A stretch of DNA of 64,000 nucleotides from Neisseria chenwenguii (GTDB taxonomy: Bacteria; Pseudomonadota; Gammaproteobacteria; Burkholderiales; Neisseriaceae), in the NCBI RefSeq assembly GCF_002216145.1, contig NZ_CP022278.1:2418001-2482000 (forward strand). Direction: 5' to 3'. This document shows positions 55,583-64,000 of the stretch, piece by piece. Position 1 is the stretch's first letter; each line of letters starts with the position of its first letter. The position numbers were made by a program, and so were the translations under genes. A model generated the notes under the pieces. The model worked only from the letters and a program-made list of their open reading frames with translations. It was not told where the DNA came from and did no database searches.

Positions 55583-56725
55583 CTACTTTTTCAAAACCGT
55601 GTGCAGTCGCTGCGCGTTTTGCAAGGCTGTGTCCACGTCCTGCGCCAGCGTGACGAAATGCCCCATTTTGCGGCCTTTACGGGCGGCTTTTTTGCCGTAG
55701 AGGTGCAGATGGGAATGCGGGTCGGACTGAAGTGGCAGCCAGTTTGGTTCGCTGCCGTCTCCGCCCCAAACGTCGCCGAGAATGTTCGCCATGCAGCAGG
55801 CGGAAAGCAGACGGGTGTCGGCGGGGGGCAGGCCGCACATGATGCGCACCTGCTGCTGGAACTGGCTGGCGGCGCACGCGTCGATGGTGTGGTGGCCGCT
55901 GTTGTGCGGGCGCGGGGCGATTTCGTTTACCACCAGCTCGTGCGTGTCGCCGACGACGAACATTTCCACCGCCAGCACGCCGACGTAATCCAGCTCGTCG
56001 GCCAAACGTCGCGCCATTTCCCGCGCCTGCTGCTGCACGTCGGCGCTCAGGCGGGCGGGCACGATGGAATAGGCCAGAATGCCGTTTTCGTGGATGTTTT
56101 CGGCAGGGTCGAAAGTCTGCACGTTTTCGCTGTTCAGACGGCATACCACCACCGAAATCTCACCGCGCAAATCGACCATTTTTTCCAACACGCAGTCCAC
56201 GCCGCCGTGTTCGGCAAAGGCCGTCTGAAGTTCGGCCAAGGTTTTCACGCGGATTTGGCCTTTGCCGTCGTAGCCCAGCGTGGCGGTTTTCAGAATGCCG
56301 GGCAGAAATTCCGCGCTCGCGTCGCTGATGTCTTCGGGTTTGCAGACGGCTTGATACGGCGCGGTCTGCAAACCGGCTTTGCGTATCCACGCTTTTTCCT
56401 GAATGCGGTTTTGCGCAACAGCGACGCAATCGCCGCTCGGCGACACGCGGGTGTGCCGCGCCAAAAAACGCATCGCGTCGGCATTGACGTTTTCAAATTC
56501 GGTGGTGACGGCGGCGCATTCCGCCAACTCGTCCAACGCGGCTTGGTCGTCGAACGGCGCGCACAGATGGCGGTTGGCAAATTCCGCCGCCGGCGCGTTC
56601 GGGTCGGGGTCGAGCACGGTCACGCGGTAGCCCATGGTTTTGGCGGCAACGGTGAACATACGTCCAAGCTGGCCGCCGCCGAGAATGCCGAGGTTGGCGG
56701 GAGGGAGGATGGGGGTGTTTTGCAT
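55583..56725 (-). CDS. purK: 5-(carboxyamino)imidazole ribonucleotide synthase
   Basis: The ATP-grasp enzyme that carboxylates AIR in purine synthesis. It is 380 aa. The N-terminal dinucleotide-fold motif is ILGGGQLGRMF (about residues 14-24). YVGVLAVEMFVVGD and VNEIAPRPHNSGHHTIDAC are typical. Two in-frame DUS cores lie near 56130 and 56218. purE is not adjacent. Confidence 0.95.
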   Translation of the reverse strand: MQNTPILPPANLGILGGGQLGRMFTVAAKTMGYRVTVLDPDPNAPAAEFANRHLCAPFDDQAALDELAECAAVTTEFENVNADAMRFLARHTRVSPSGDCVAVAQNRIQEKAWIRKAGLQTAPYQAVCKPEDISDASAEFLPGILKTATLGYDGKGQIRVKTLAELQTAFAEHGGVDCVLEKMVDLRGEISVVVCRLNSENVQTFDPAENIHENGILAYSIVPARLSADVQQQAREMARRLADELDYVGVLAVEMFVVGDTHELVVNEIAPRPHNSGHHTIDACAASQFQQQVRIMCGLPPADTRLLSACCMANILGDVWGGDGSEPNWLPLQSDPHSHLHLYGKKAARKGRKMGHFVTLAQDVDTALQNAQRLHTVLKK

Positions 56726-56769
56726 GGTTTGATTTACTTAGTTAATTATGAACATAATTTTATGAATAT

Positions 56770-57501
56770 TCAGATTTTTGCTAATTTCTTCATTACCTCA
56801 AGTCTAAATTTCATAAATTCACTTAAGTCTTCTGAAATCCCTTCCTCTCCATAAAACCTCATGCTATCAATACCATGTTCAGGCGTTAAATTAAGTAATT
56901 TTCGTAGTTTGGAAATATATTGAGGATCAAAGTCTTCTCGCCCTTTTTGTCCTTTTTTCTTCACAGTGACACCTTGGATAACACTATTTGTCCTAAGATT
57001 TCTTATTTTGTAAACTGCACCATAGTCTAATAAGCCGTAATTGAAATTGGCTAAAATACTTTTTAATCGGTTAAATTTTAAAGGTCTATCACCTTTACTT
57101 TGATGGCGAGAATTCGTTTCTAAAAATTCAGCAATGACACTAACTTCATCATTTCGATTTTCACAAATTTCATGCGCAGCAATTTGTCGAGTAAATTCAT
57201 ATAACTCATCGTCAGAGCATCGTTCTAATAATATGCCTAATTCTCCTAAATAATAAATAGTAGAGAGTAATGCTGTTCGTTTATTTCCATTATGAAAAGG
57301 ATGATTATTGATGATGCTATGAAATAATGCAGCGGCTTTCAGATAAGAAGTATCATACTCTGGGTTTAAATCGGGACGACTGGCAGCAGATTCAATTCCA
57401 TTCTGACTTTTTACTCCAGGAGGTTGAATTGGATCTTCTAAATTAACAAAATAGTTGGTTAGATAGTCATGGATAAAAATAATAGTATTGGAATTTATCA
57501 T
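56770..57501 (-). CDS. Fic/Doc-family protein, Doc-like, with C-terminal extension
   Basis: 243 aa. The Fic core (about residues 1-117) carries the catalytic motif HPFHNGNKRTALLS. Its GNKR form, without the second glycine and final arginine of AMP-transferring Fic proteins (HPFxxGNGRxxR), is the Doc pattern; Doc of phage P1 phosphorylates EF-Tu. The remaining about 125 residues (TNSRHQSKG onwards, including LNLTPEHGIDSMRFYG) are not recognised. The DNA is clearly AT-rich compared with both flanking genes, which indicates acquisition. No small antitoxin gene is visible: only 44 bp lie before purK and 67 bp before trpE. Confidence 0.8.
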   Translation of the reverse strand: MINSNTIIFIHDYLTNYFVNLEDPIQPPGVKSQNGIESAASRPDLNPEYDTSYLKAAALFHSIINNHPFHNGNKRTALLSTIYYLGELGILLERCSDDELYEFTRQIAAHEICENRNDEVSVIAEFLETNSRHQSKGDRPLKFNRLKSILANFNYGLLDYGAVYKIRNLRTNSVIQGVTVKKKGQKGREDFDPQYISKLRKLLNLTPEHGIDSMRFYGEEGISEDLSEFMKFRLEVMKKLAKI

Positions 57502-57568
57502 TTTTGAATTTAATCCTAATATGATTTATTGTTTCAATAAAATTAATGCCGTCTGAAAAAATACACGG

Positions 57569-59044
57569 TTAGCTGTCCAACCCTTCCTGCACCATCTGCG
57601 CCGCGCGCAAAACCGCGCGGGCTTTGTTTTGGGTTTCCTGCCATTCGGCTTCCTCGTCGGAGTCGGCGACGATGCCGCCGCCGCTTTGCACGTAGAGCGT
57701 TTGGTCTTTGATGACGGCGGTGCGGATGGCGATGGCCAAGTCCATGTCGTTGTTGAAGCCCCAGCAGCCGACGGCGCCGCCGTAGATGCAGCGTTTGGCG
57801 GGTTCGAGTTCTTCGATGATTTCGAGCGCGCGTACTTTGGGTGCGCCGGAGAGTGTGCCGGCGGGAAAGGTGGCGGCGAGGATTTCCATGTTGTTCACGC
57901 CGTTTTTCAGACGGCCTTCGACGTTGGAGACGATGTGCATCACGTGGGAATAGCGTTCGATGACCATTTTGTCGGTTACGTTTACCTGCCCGGTTTGGCT
58001 GATGCGGCCGACGTCGTTGCGGCCGAGGTCAATGAGCATGACGTGTTCGGCGATTTCTTTGGCGTCGCTGAGCAAGTCCTGTTCGTTGGCAAGATCTTCG
58101 GCGGGGGTTTTGCCGCGCAGGCGGGTGCCGGCGATGGGGCGGACGATAACGGTGTCGCGTTCGCGGCGCACGAGGATTTCGGGCGAGGAGCCGACGATGT
58201 GGAAGTCGCCGAAATCGTAGTAGAACATATACGGCGAGGGATTGAGCGTGCGCAGGGCGCGGTAGAGCGAGAGCGGGTTGTCGGCAAACGGCAGTTTCAT
58301 GCGCTGGCTGGGGACGACCTGCATGCAGTCGCCGTCGAGGATGTATTCGCGGATGCGGCGCACGTATTCTTTGTAGCGCGCTTCGCCGGTTTCGTGCTGC
58401 GGTTCGGCTTTTGCGCTGCCGAGCGAAAGCGGGATAACCGCGCTTTGGCGCAGCTGTACGCGCAAATCTTCCAGCCGCGCGCGCGCCTGTTCGTAGCCGT
58501 CTGAAACGCTCGGGTCGGCATAGACGATCAGGTAGATTTTGCCGCTTAGATTATCGACTACGGCCAACTCCTGCGAGAGCATGAGCAGGATGTCGGGCGT
58601 GCCGACGGTATCGGGCTTGCCGCTGTTTTGGAAGCGGTGGGCGAAATGTTCGAAATGGTAGATGGTTTCGTAACCGAAATAGCCGACCAGTCCGCCGGTA
58701 AAGCGCGGCAGGCCGGGGATTTCGGGCGTTTTGAAACGTTGGTGGAACTGTTCGATAAAGTGAAGGGGATTGCCGTCGTATTGTTCGGTAATTTCGCCGT
58801 TTTGATGGAGATCGACGTGCCGTCCGCTCGATTTCAGATAGGTGGTGCAGGGCAGGCCGATAAAGGAATAGCGGCCGAAACGTTCGCCGCCCACCACGGA
58901 CTCGAGCAGATAGGTAAACGGCTTGTTCGCCAGTTTGAGATAGAGCGACAGCGGCGTGTCGAGATCGGCCAGCAGCTCCTGCACGAGCGGAATGCGGTTG
59001 TAGCCTGCGGCGGCTTGGGCTTGGAATTCTTGTTTGGTAATCAT
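57569..59044 (-). CDS. trpE: Anthranilate synthase component I
   Basis: The chorismate-binding subunit of the first enzyme of tryptophan synthesis. It is 491 aa. [17 protein letters not shown] is the region around the tryptophan-feedback motif [36 protein letters not shown] and [11 protein letters not shown], with [13 protein letters not shown], are the chorismate site. No trp leader peptide or attenuator was seen upstream. trpG is not adjacent. Confidence 0.96.
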   Translation of the reverse strand: MITKQEFQAQAAAGYNRIPLVQELLADLDTPLSLYLKLANKPFTYLLESVVGGERFGRYSFIGLPCTTYLKSSGRHVDLHQNGEITEQYDGNPLHFIEQFHQRFKTPEIPGLPRFTGGLVGYFGYETIYHFEHFAHRFQNSGKPDTVGTPDILLMLSQELAVVDNLSGKIYLIVYADPSVSDGYEQARARLEDLRVQLRQSAVIPLSLGSAKAEPQHETGEARYKEYVRRIREYILDGDCMQVVPSQRMKLPFADNPLSLYRALRTLNPSPYMFYYDFGDFHIVGSSPEILVRRERDTVIVRPIAGTRLRGKTPAEDLANEQDLLSDAKEIAEHVMLIDLGRNDVGRISQTGQVNVTDKMVIERYSHVMHIVSNVEGRLKNGVNNMEILAATFPAGTLSGAPKVRALEIIEELEPAKRCIYGGAVGCWGFNNDMDLAIAIRTAVIKDQTLYVQSGGGIVADSDEEAEWQETQNKARAVLRAAQMVQEGLDS

Positions 59045-59117
59045 GTTTCAGACGGCCTTCAGACGGATTTTTTCGGCGGTTTTGGCGGTTTTCCGACCGC
59101 CTGCTTCGAGCGGAAAA

Positions 59118-59126
59118 AGTATAGCA
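59118..59126 (-). promoter_or_regulatory. Extended -10 promoter of trpE
   Basis: On the minus strand TGCTATACT is a TGn extended -10, about 75 bp before the trpE ATG; no -35 match is seen at 17 bp. Confidence 0.5.
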
Positions 59127-59161
59127 GTTTATCGGAATGGTTGACAGTTTGAGACCGTCTG

Positions 59162-59200
59162 AAAAAAACACCGCCGGGTTAATTTCGGCGGTGTTTTTTT
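59162..59200 (-). terminator. Intrinsic terminator of the 141-aa membrane protein gene
   Basis: ACACCGCCG and CGGCGGTGT with a 9-nt loop and long A/T tails on both sides; the stop of the membrane protein gene is within it. Confidence 0.88.
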
Positions 59201-59624
59201 ATTTGGCGGGAAAATTCGTGGCGGCCTGCCGCTTGGCGGCGCGGGCGCGTTTGAATTTGTAGAGATAGCCGGCAGCGGCGGGGATCAGGGCGAGGATGAT
59301 TTTAAACGTCCACGTTACGTACCAGGGTTTGTCAATCGGAGCGGCCTGCGTGTCTATGCCGGCGGCGATCAAATCTTTGACGGCGTACCAGTCAAGCAGC
59401 GGCCACCAGCAAACCACCAAAAAGCCGAGAAACAGCGGCCAAACGGTCAGGCTCAGACCGCGTTGCCACAGCACAAAACAGACCACCGCCCAAACCAGCG
59501 TCAAGCCGGTGATAAGGAACATGGTGTAGGCGTCGCCCGTCAGGTAGGCGGCGGTAAAATAGGTCAATACCGCCCACAATACTGCCAGCAGTAAAACGAT
59601 GATTTCTTCGGGGCGTTTGAACAT
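59199..59624 (-). CDS. Hypothetical membrane protein
   Basis: 141 aa with about four hydrophobic segments (IIVLLLAVLWAVLTYFTAAYL; MFLITGLTLVWAVVCFVLW; VWPLFLGFLVVCWWPLLDW; WTFKIILALIPAAAGYLY) and a basic C-terminal tail. GGAGAAAAG precedes the ATG. The family is not recognised. Confidence 0.7.
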   Translation of the reverse strand: MFKRPEEIIVLLLAVLWAVLTYFTAAYLTGDAYTMFLITGLTLVWAVVCFVLWQRGLSLTVWPLFLGFLVVCWWPLLDWYAVKDLIAAGIDTQAAPIDKPWYVTWTFKIILALIPAAAGYLYKFKRARAAKRQAATNFPAK

Positions 59625-59672
59625 TCTTTTCTCCGGATTTGTTTTTAAGAACTGCCGTTACTATACCCGAAA

Positions 59673-59710
59673 AGGCCGTCTGAAAACAGGTTAACGGTTT
59701 CAGACGGCCT
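59673..59710. terminator. DUS-pair hairpin beyond argB
   Basis: AGGCCGTCTGAAA and TTTCAGACGGCCT with a 12-nt loop lie beyond the argB stop. Confidence 0.65.
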
Positions 59711-59720
59711 GATTCCCGCG

Positions 59721-60713
<993 letters not shown>

Positions 60714-60715
60714 TT

Positions 60716-60760
60716 AAAAAGGCCGTCTGAAAACGGAAACGGCGTTTTCAGACGGCCTTT
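60716..60760. terminator. DUS-pair hairpin
   Basis: AAAAAGGCCGTCTGAAAACG and its near complement with a short loop, between divergent argB and the M14 peptidase gene. Confidence 0.6.
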
Positions 60761-60862
60761 GCCGGTTTTTGCAAAGCCGCCGGCGGGCGCGCCTTTCATC
60801 ATGCGCAGGAAATGCTTTAAAATACGTCCTTTCATTACGCCTGTTTTTTGTTAGGAACGTCC

Positions 60863-61993
60863 ATGTTGAAAATCAGCAGCCAATTCGATGGCGGCGCCGT
60901 TACGGTAAAAGATTTGAGTAATCCCGCTGACATCCGCCTCGCCATCCGCGGCGACAACGCTTCGGATTTCGCCCAATGGTTTTACTTCCGCCTGCAGGGC
61001 GCGGCCTATCAAAACTGCGTGATGCACTTTGAAAACGCAGCCGACGCCGCCTATCCCTCCGGTTGGGAAGACTATCAGGCCGTCGCCTCTTACGACCGCC
61101 AAAACTGGTTCCGCGTGCCGACCCGCTACGAAAACGGCGTTCTGACCATAGACCACACCCCGCTTTCCAACAGTGTTTACTACGCCTATTTCGAACCCTA
61201 TTCCCACGAGCAACACCTTAATTTACTCGGCGACGCGCAAGGCAGCGGCCTTTGCCAGATCGAGGATTTGGGCAGCACCGTGCAAGGCCGCGACATCAAT
61301 CTTCTGACCATCGGCAACCAAGTCGAAAGTGACCTGAAAATTTGGATCATCGCCCGCCAGCACCCCGGCGAAACTATGGCCGAATGGTTTGTCGAAGGCT
61401 TCCTCGCCCGCCTGCTCGACCCACAAGACCCCACCGCCCGCGCCCTGCTCGACCGCGCCACATTTTACGTCGTTCCCAATATGAACCCCGACGGCTCCGT
61501 ACTCGGCAATCTGCGCACCAACGCCGCCGGCGCCAACCTCAACCGCGAATGGCTGGAACCGAGCATTGAAAAAAGTCCCGAAGTGTATTTCGTGCGCGAA
61601 AAAATGGAAGCCGTCGGCGTAGATTTGTTTTTGGACATCCACGGCGACGAAGGTTTGCCGTTTGTATTCGTCGCCGGCACCGAAGGCGTGCCCAATTACA
61701 ATGAGCGCACCGCCGCGCTGGAAGCGCAGTTCAAAACCGCCCTGCTCGCCGCCAGCCCCGATTTCCAAGACGAACACGGTTACCCGAAAGACGCGCCGGG
61801 CGAAGCCAATCTGAACATGGCAACGGCTTGGGTCGGCAACCGCTTCAACTGCCTCGCGTTCACGCTGGAAATGCCGTTCAAAGACAACCTCAACCTGCCC
61901 GACGACGACTTCGGCTGGAACGGCCAACGCTCGCTGCGCTTGGGCGAAGCGATGGTTTCGGCAGTTTGGAATGTTTCGGATATGTTGCGTTGA
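60863..61993 (+). CDS. M14 family metallocarboxypeptidase
   Basis: 376 aa, cytosolic carboxypeptidase-like. The zinc ligands are in RQHPGETMAEWF (HxxE) and LDIHGDE; NMNPDGSVLGNLRTNAAGANLNREWL contains the substrate-binding Asn-Arg pair, and the general-base glutamate is in AFTLEMPFKD. Residues of about 1-110 form an N-terminal beta domain as in CCP-like proteins. No signal peptide is present. TTAGGAACG precedes ATG 60863. Confidence 0.88.
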   Translation: MLKISSQFDGGAVTVKDLSNPADIRLAIRGDNASDFAQWFYFRLQGAAYQNCVMHFENAADAAYPSGWEDYQAVASYDRQNWFRVPTRYENGVLTIDHTPLSNSVYYAYFEPYSHEQHLNLLGDAQGSGLCQIEDLGSTVQGRDINLLTIGNQVESDLKIWIIARQHPGETMAEWFVEGFLARLLDPQDPTARALLDRATFYVVPNMNPDGSVLGNLRTNAAGANLNREWLEPSIEKSPEVYFVREKMEAVGVDLFLDIHGDEGLPFVFVAGTEGVPNYNERTAALEAQFKTALLAASPDFQDEHGYPKDAPGEANLNMATAWVGNRFNCLAFTLEMPFKDNLNLPDDDFGWNGQRSLRLGEAMVSAVWNVSDMLR

Positions 61994-62020
61994 TGTTTTG
62001 ATGCAGGACGCAAACGGCGC

Positions 62021-62197
62021 AGGCTGGGCTTCAGCCCGGCAATGCCTCTAAAAATATCGGTTGAAACTGCTGGGCTAAAGCCCAGCCTACACAGCTTCCC
62101 AGTCATTCCGCCAGATAAAAAGGCCGTCTGAAAAATCAGGCTACGCCCGCAGGCTGGGCTCGGTTGGTAAGCCTGCAGAACCATCAGCCCAGCTTTT
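62021..62197. repeat. Cluster of GC-rich palindromic intergenic repeats
   Basis: GCTGGGCTTCAGCCCGGC (62023-62040), GCTGGGCTAAAGCCCAGC (62069-62086) and GCTGGGCT...AGCCCAGC (62153-62193), enclosing CGGTTGGTAAGC and GAACCATC. The last unit shares words with 26724-26811. Confidence 0.65.
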
Positions 62198-62250
62198 GTA
62201 ATAGTCGAACCATCAGGCCGACAAAGACAAAATTATTATTCCCCAAACAA

Positions 62251-62297
62251 AAAGGCCCCGTCTGAACCCCCGCCCCCACAACTTTTCAGACGGCCTT
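62251..62297. terminator. DUS pair with one arm altered by CC
   Basis: The left arm reads AGGCCCCGTCTGAA instead of AGGCCGTCTGAA; the right arm ACTTTTCAGACGGCCTT is regular. A C-rich loop separates them. It lies upstream of lgt. Confidence 0.5.
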
Positions 62298-62335
62298 AAA
62301 CAAACACCATAAAAACCCCAAAGGACACCCCCATC

Positions 62336-63190
62336 ATGATGATACACCCGCAGTTTGACCCTATCGTTTTCAGTGCAGGCCCGCTGGCCGTGCGTTGGTA
62401 TGCCTTGAGCTACATCGTCGGCTTCATCCTCTTCATCTGGCTCGGCCGCCGCCGCATCGCGCAGGGCAATACCTTGTTTACCAAAGAAATGTTGGACGAC
62501 TTCCTCACATGGGGCATCCTCGGCGTCATCCTTGGCGGGCGCATCGGCTATGTTTTGTTTTACAAATTTTCCGACTACCTCGCCGATCCCGTGGCCATTT
62601 TCAAAGTCTGGGAAGGCGGAATGTCGTTTCACGGCGGCTTTCTCGGCGTCGTCGCCGCCATGATTCTGTTTGCCCGCAAACACCACATGAGCACCTTGAA
62701 AGTCATGGACTTCGTCGCCCCGCTCGTGCCGTTGGGCTTAGCTTCCGGCCGCATCGGCAACTTCATCAACGGCGAACTCTGGGGGCGCGTGACCGACATC
62801 AACGCCTTCTGGGCGATGGGCTTCCCGCAGGCGCGTTACGAAGACATGACCGCTGCCGCGCACAACCCGCAATGGACGCTGTGGTTGGAGCAATACGGCA
62901 TGCTGCCGCGCCACCCCTCTCAGCTCTACCAGTTTGCCCTTGAAGGTGTCTGCCTCTTTATTTTGGTGTGGGTATTCTCCAAAAAAACGCGCCCCGACGG
63001 CCAAGTCGCCTCGCTGTTTTTGGGCGGTTACGGCTTTTTCCGCTTCATCGCCGAATTCGCCCGCCAGCCCGACGACTACCTCGGCCTGCTCACGCTGGAA
63101 TTATCGATGGGCCAATGGCTGAGCGTGCCGATGATTGTTTTGGGTGCGATTGGTTTTGTCTATTTCGGCAAACGCAAACAAACCGTATAA
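62336..63190 (+). CDS. lgt: Prolipoprotein diacylglyceryl transferase
   Basis: The inner-membrane enzyme that adds diacylglycerol to lipobox cysteines; it would act on the lipoproteins encoded in this window. It is 284 aa with about seven hydrophobic segments. [14 protein letters not shown] is the family signature, and FHGGFLGV carries a conserved histidine. ATG 62336 or 62339 is the start. Confidence 0.96.
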   Translation: MMIHPQFDPIVFSAGPLAVRWYALSYIVGFILFIWLGRRRIAQGNTLFTKEMLDDFLTWGILGVILGGRIGYVLFYKFSDYLADPVAIFKVWEGGMSFHGGFLGVVAAMILFARKHHMSTLKVMDFVAPLVPLGLASGRIGNFINGELWGRVTDINAFWAMGFPQARYEDMTAAAHNPQWTLWLEQYGMLPRHPSQLYQFALEGVCLFILVWVFSKKTRPDGQVASLFLGGYGFFRFIAEFARQPDDYLGLLTLELSMGQWLSVPMIVLGAIGFVYFGKRKQTV

Positions 63191-63193
63191 AAC

Positions 63194-63239
63194 AGGCCGT
63201 CTGAAAACTTCTATCCCTATGTTTTCAGACGGCCTTTTT
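63194..63239. terminator. DUS-pair terminator after lgt
   Basis: AGGCCGTCTGAAAAC and GTTTTCAGACGGCCTTTTT with a 12-nt loop. Confidence 0.85.
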
Positions 63240-63258
63240 ACAAAAAACCGCTTACCTC

Positions 63259-63924
63259 ATGAACAAACAAACCTTTGAATCCGACGGTAAAACCCTTGCC
63301 CTCTACCCGCCGCAATCGCCCGAACTGCCGCTGTTCCTCACCTTCCTCACCCCGCAGGAAGCCGACGCACTTGCCGCGTTGATTGACGGCAAAGCCGCGC
63401 TATTGGCGGTGGACGAACCCTTGTGGGAACACGCTTTCACGCCGTGGCCTGCGCCGGCCGCGTTTAAAAAAGCACCCGATTTTAGCGGCGGCGCAGACGC
63501 TTATCTGCAATGGCTGACTGAAACCGCCTTATCGCAGGCGCTGGAAACAGGCCGTCTGAAACCGCAATGGAACGCTCTTCTCGGCTATTCGCTGGCCGGT
63601 CTCTTTGCTGCCTACGCCGCCTACCGCAGCCATGTTTTTACCCGCACCGCCTCCGTTTCCGGCTCACTGTGGTTTGACGGCTGGACGGATTTTATACAGA
63701 CAAATCCGCTCTCCCCCCTGCCGCAGAAAGCCTGTTTTTCCGTCGGCGACAAAGAAAAAAACAGCAAAAATCCGCGCATGGCGGTTGTCGAAACCGCCAC
63801 CCTCGCCACGCAGCAAAACTGGCAGCAGCAAGGCGTTGAATGTGTGTTTGAATTAAACGCCGGCGGGCATTTTGAAAACGTGCCGCTGCGGCTTTATCGG
63901 GCGGCAGAATATCTGCTTGGGTGA
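63259..63924 (+). CDS. Alpha/beta-hydrolase, esterase-like
   Basis: 221 aa. The nucleophile elbow GYSLAGLFAAYAAY (GxSxxG, about residue 112) and the C-terminal GGHFENVPLRLY with the putative catalytic histidine fit an esterase of the IroE/Fes-like group. No signal peptide. The substrate is unknown; siderophore esterase is a possibility but is not supported by neighbours. One DUS is in frame near 63549. Ends 76 bp before the window edge. Confidence 0.75.
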   Translation: MNKQTFESDGKTLALYPPQSPELPLFLTFLTPQEADALAALIDGKAALLAVDEPLWEHAFTPWPAPAAFKKAPDFSGGADAYLQWLTETALSQALETGRLKPQWNALLGYSLAGLFAAYAAYRSHVFTRTASVSGSLWFDGWTDFIQTNPLSPLPQKACFSVGDKEKNSKNPRMAVVETATLATQQNWQQQGVECVFELNAGGHFENVPLRLYRAAEYLLG

Positions 63925-63983
63925 AAAACCTTTTAAAACCGGTTTTGTCCGCGTTTACGCCTTGATTTTTCAACAAAGATTTC

Positions 63984-63995
63984 AGGCCGTCTGAA
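63984..63995 (+). repeat. DNA uptake sequence, AG dialect
   Basis: AGGCCGTCTGAA, the last complete copy in the window. Confidence 0.9.
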
Positions 63996-64000
63996 ACTTC

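Noticed and set aside
56770..57501. Built-in inhibitory helix of Fic proteins ([S/T]xxxE[G/N])
   Set aside because: No matching motif found at either end of the protein, and it would be expected for AMP-transferring Fic, not Doc.
57629..58504. 291-aa open frame on the plus strand
   Set aside because: Antisense shadow of trpE.
59045..59160. trp leader or attenuator before trpE
   Set aside because: No short peptide with Trp codons and no alternative hairpins; the only strong hairpin belongs to the gene upstream.

Overview
The window is a stretch of chromosome from a commensal-type Neisseria. The strongest marker is the DNA uptake sequence: GCCGTCTGAA occurs many dozens of times, mostly as the AG dialect (AGGCCGTCTGAA), with a minority of the AT form typical of the meningococcus and gonococcus. 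It is often paired head-to-head as a transcription terminator. Correia elements, dRS3-bounded mosaic repeats, and gene neighbourhoods such as cmk-rpsA-ihfB, rlmN-pilW-rodZ-ispG and a one-TM FtsK agree with this. Coding sequence is GC-rich except for one AT-rich island at about 56.77-57.50 kb. I saw no rRNA, tRNA, CRISPR array, prophage or insertion sequence.

Layout. 0-8.1 kb: 3' end of accA, tilS, an rpoE/rseA-type envelope stress pair with its own sigma-E-like promoter, crcB, a CbiM-like membrane protein and ftsK. 8.2-16 kb: a methyltransferase, two tandem sulfate-binding proteins, a decayed pilC, dinB and cysH. 16-29.5 kb: a DUF945 protein, mog, ruvB, rbfA, truB, cysJ, an aldose epimerase, ferritin, rluB, pdxH, dut and a putative porin. 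29.8-42.3 kb: recD, a SEC-C protein, an RNA methyltransferase, a lipoprotein, trxB, the Gcr membrane protein, hemW and cmk-rpsA-ihfB. 42.3-52.4 kb: repeat-rich intergenic DNA, then zapE, ndk, rlmN-pilW-rodZ-ispG and pqiABC. 52.6-64 kb: a uracil permease, an aldehyde dehydrogenase, purK, an AT-rich Fic/Doc gene, trpE, argB, an M14 peptidase, lgt and an esterase.

Most of this is housekeeping. Sulfate assimilation is spread over 13 kb (two sbp genes, cysH, cysJ). sbp1 and cysJ share an exact bipartite sequence, TTATAAC-N23-AGCATTCTTTC, and cysH carries the same 11-mer behind its own TTATAA. This looks like the operator of a CysB-type regulon and is the most informative new observation here. Other points of interest are the lone Doc-like gene with a long unassigned C-terminal half, the sigma-E autopromoter with an anti-sigma gene but no rseB, a pilC pseudogene with at least seven lesions, long and short Correia elements, and many uptake sequences inside genes or forming stop codons.
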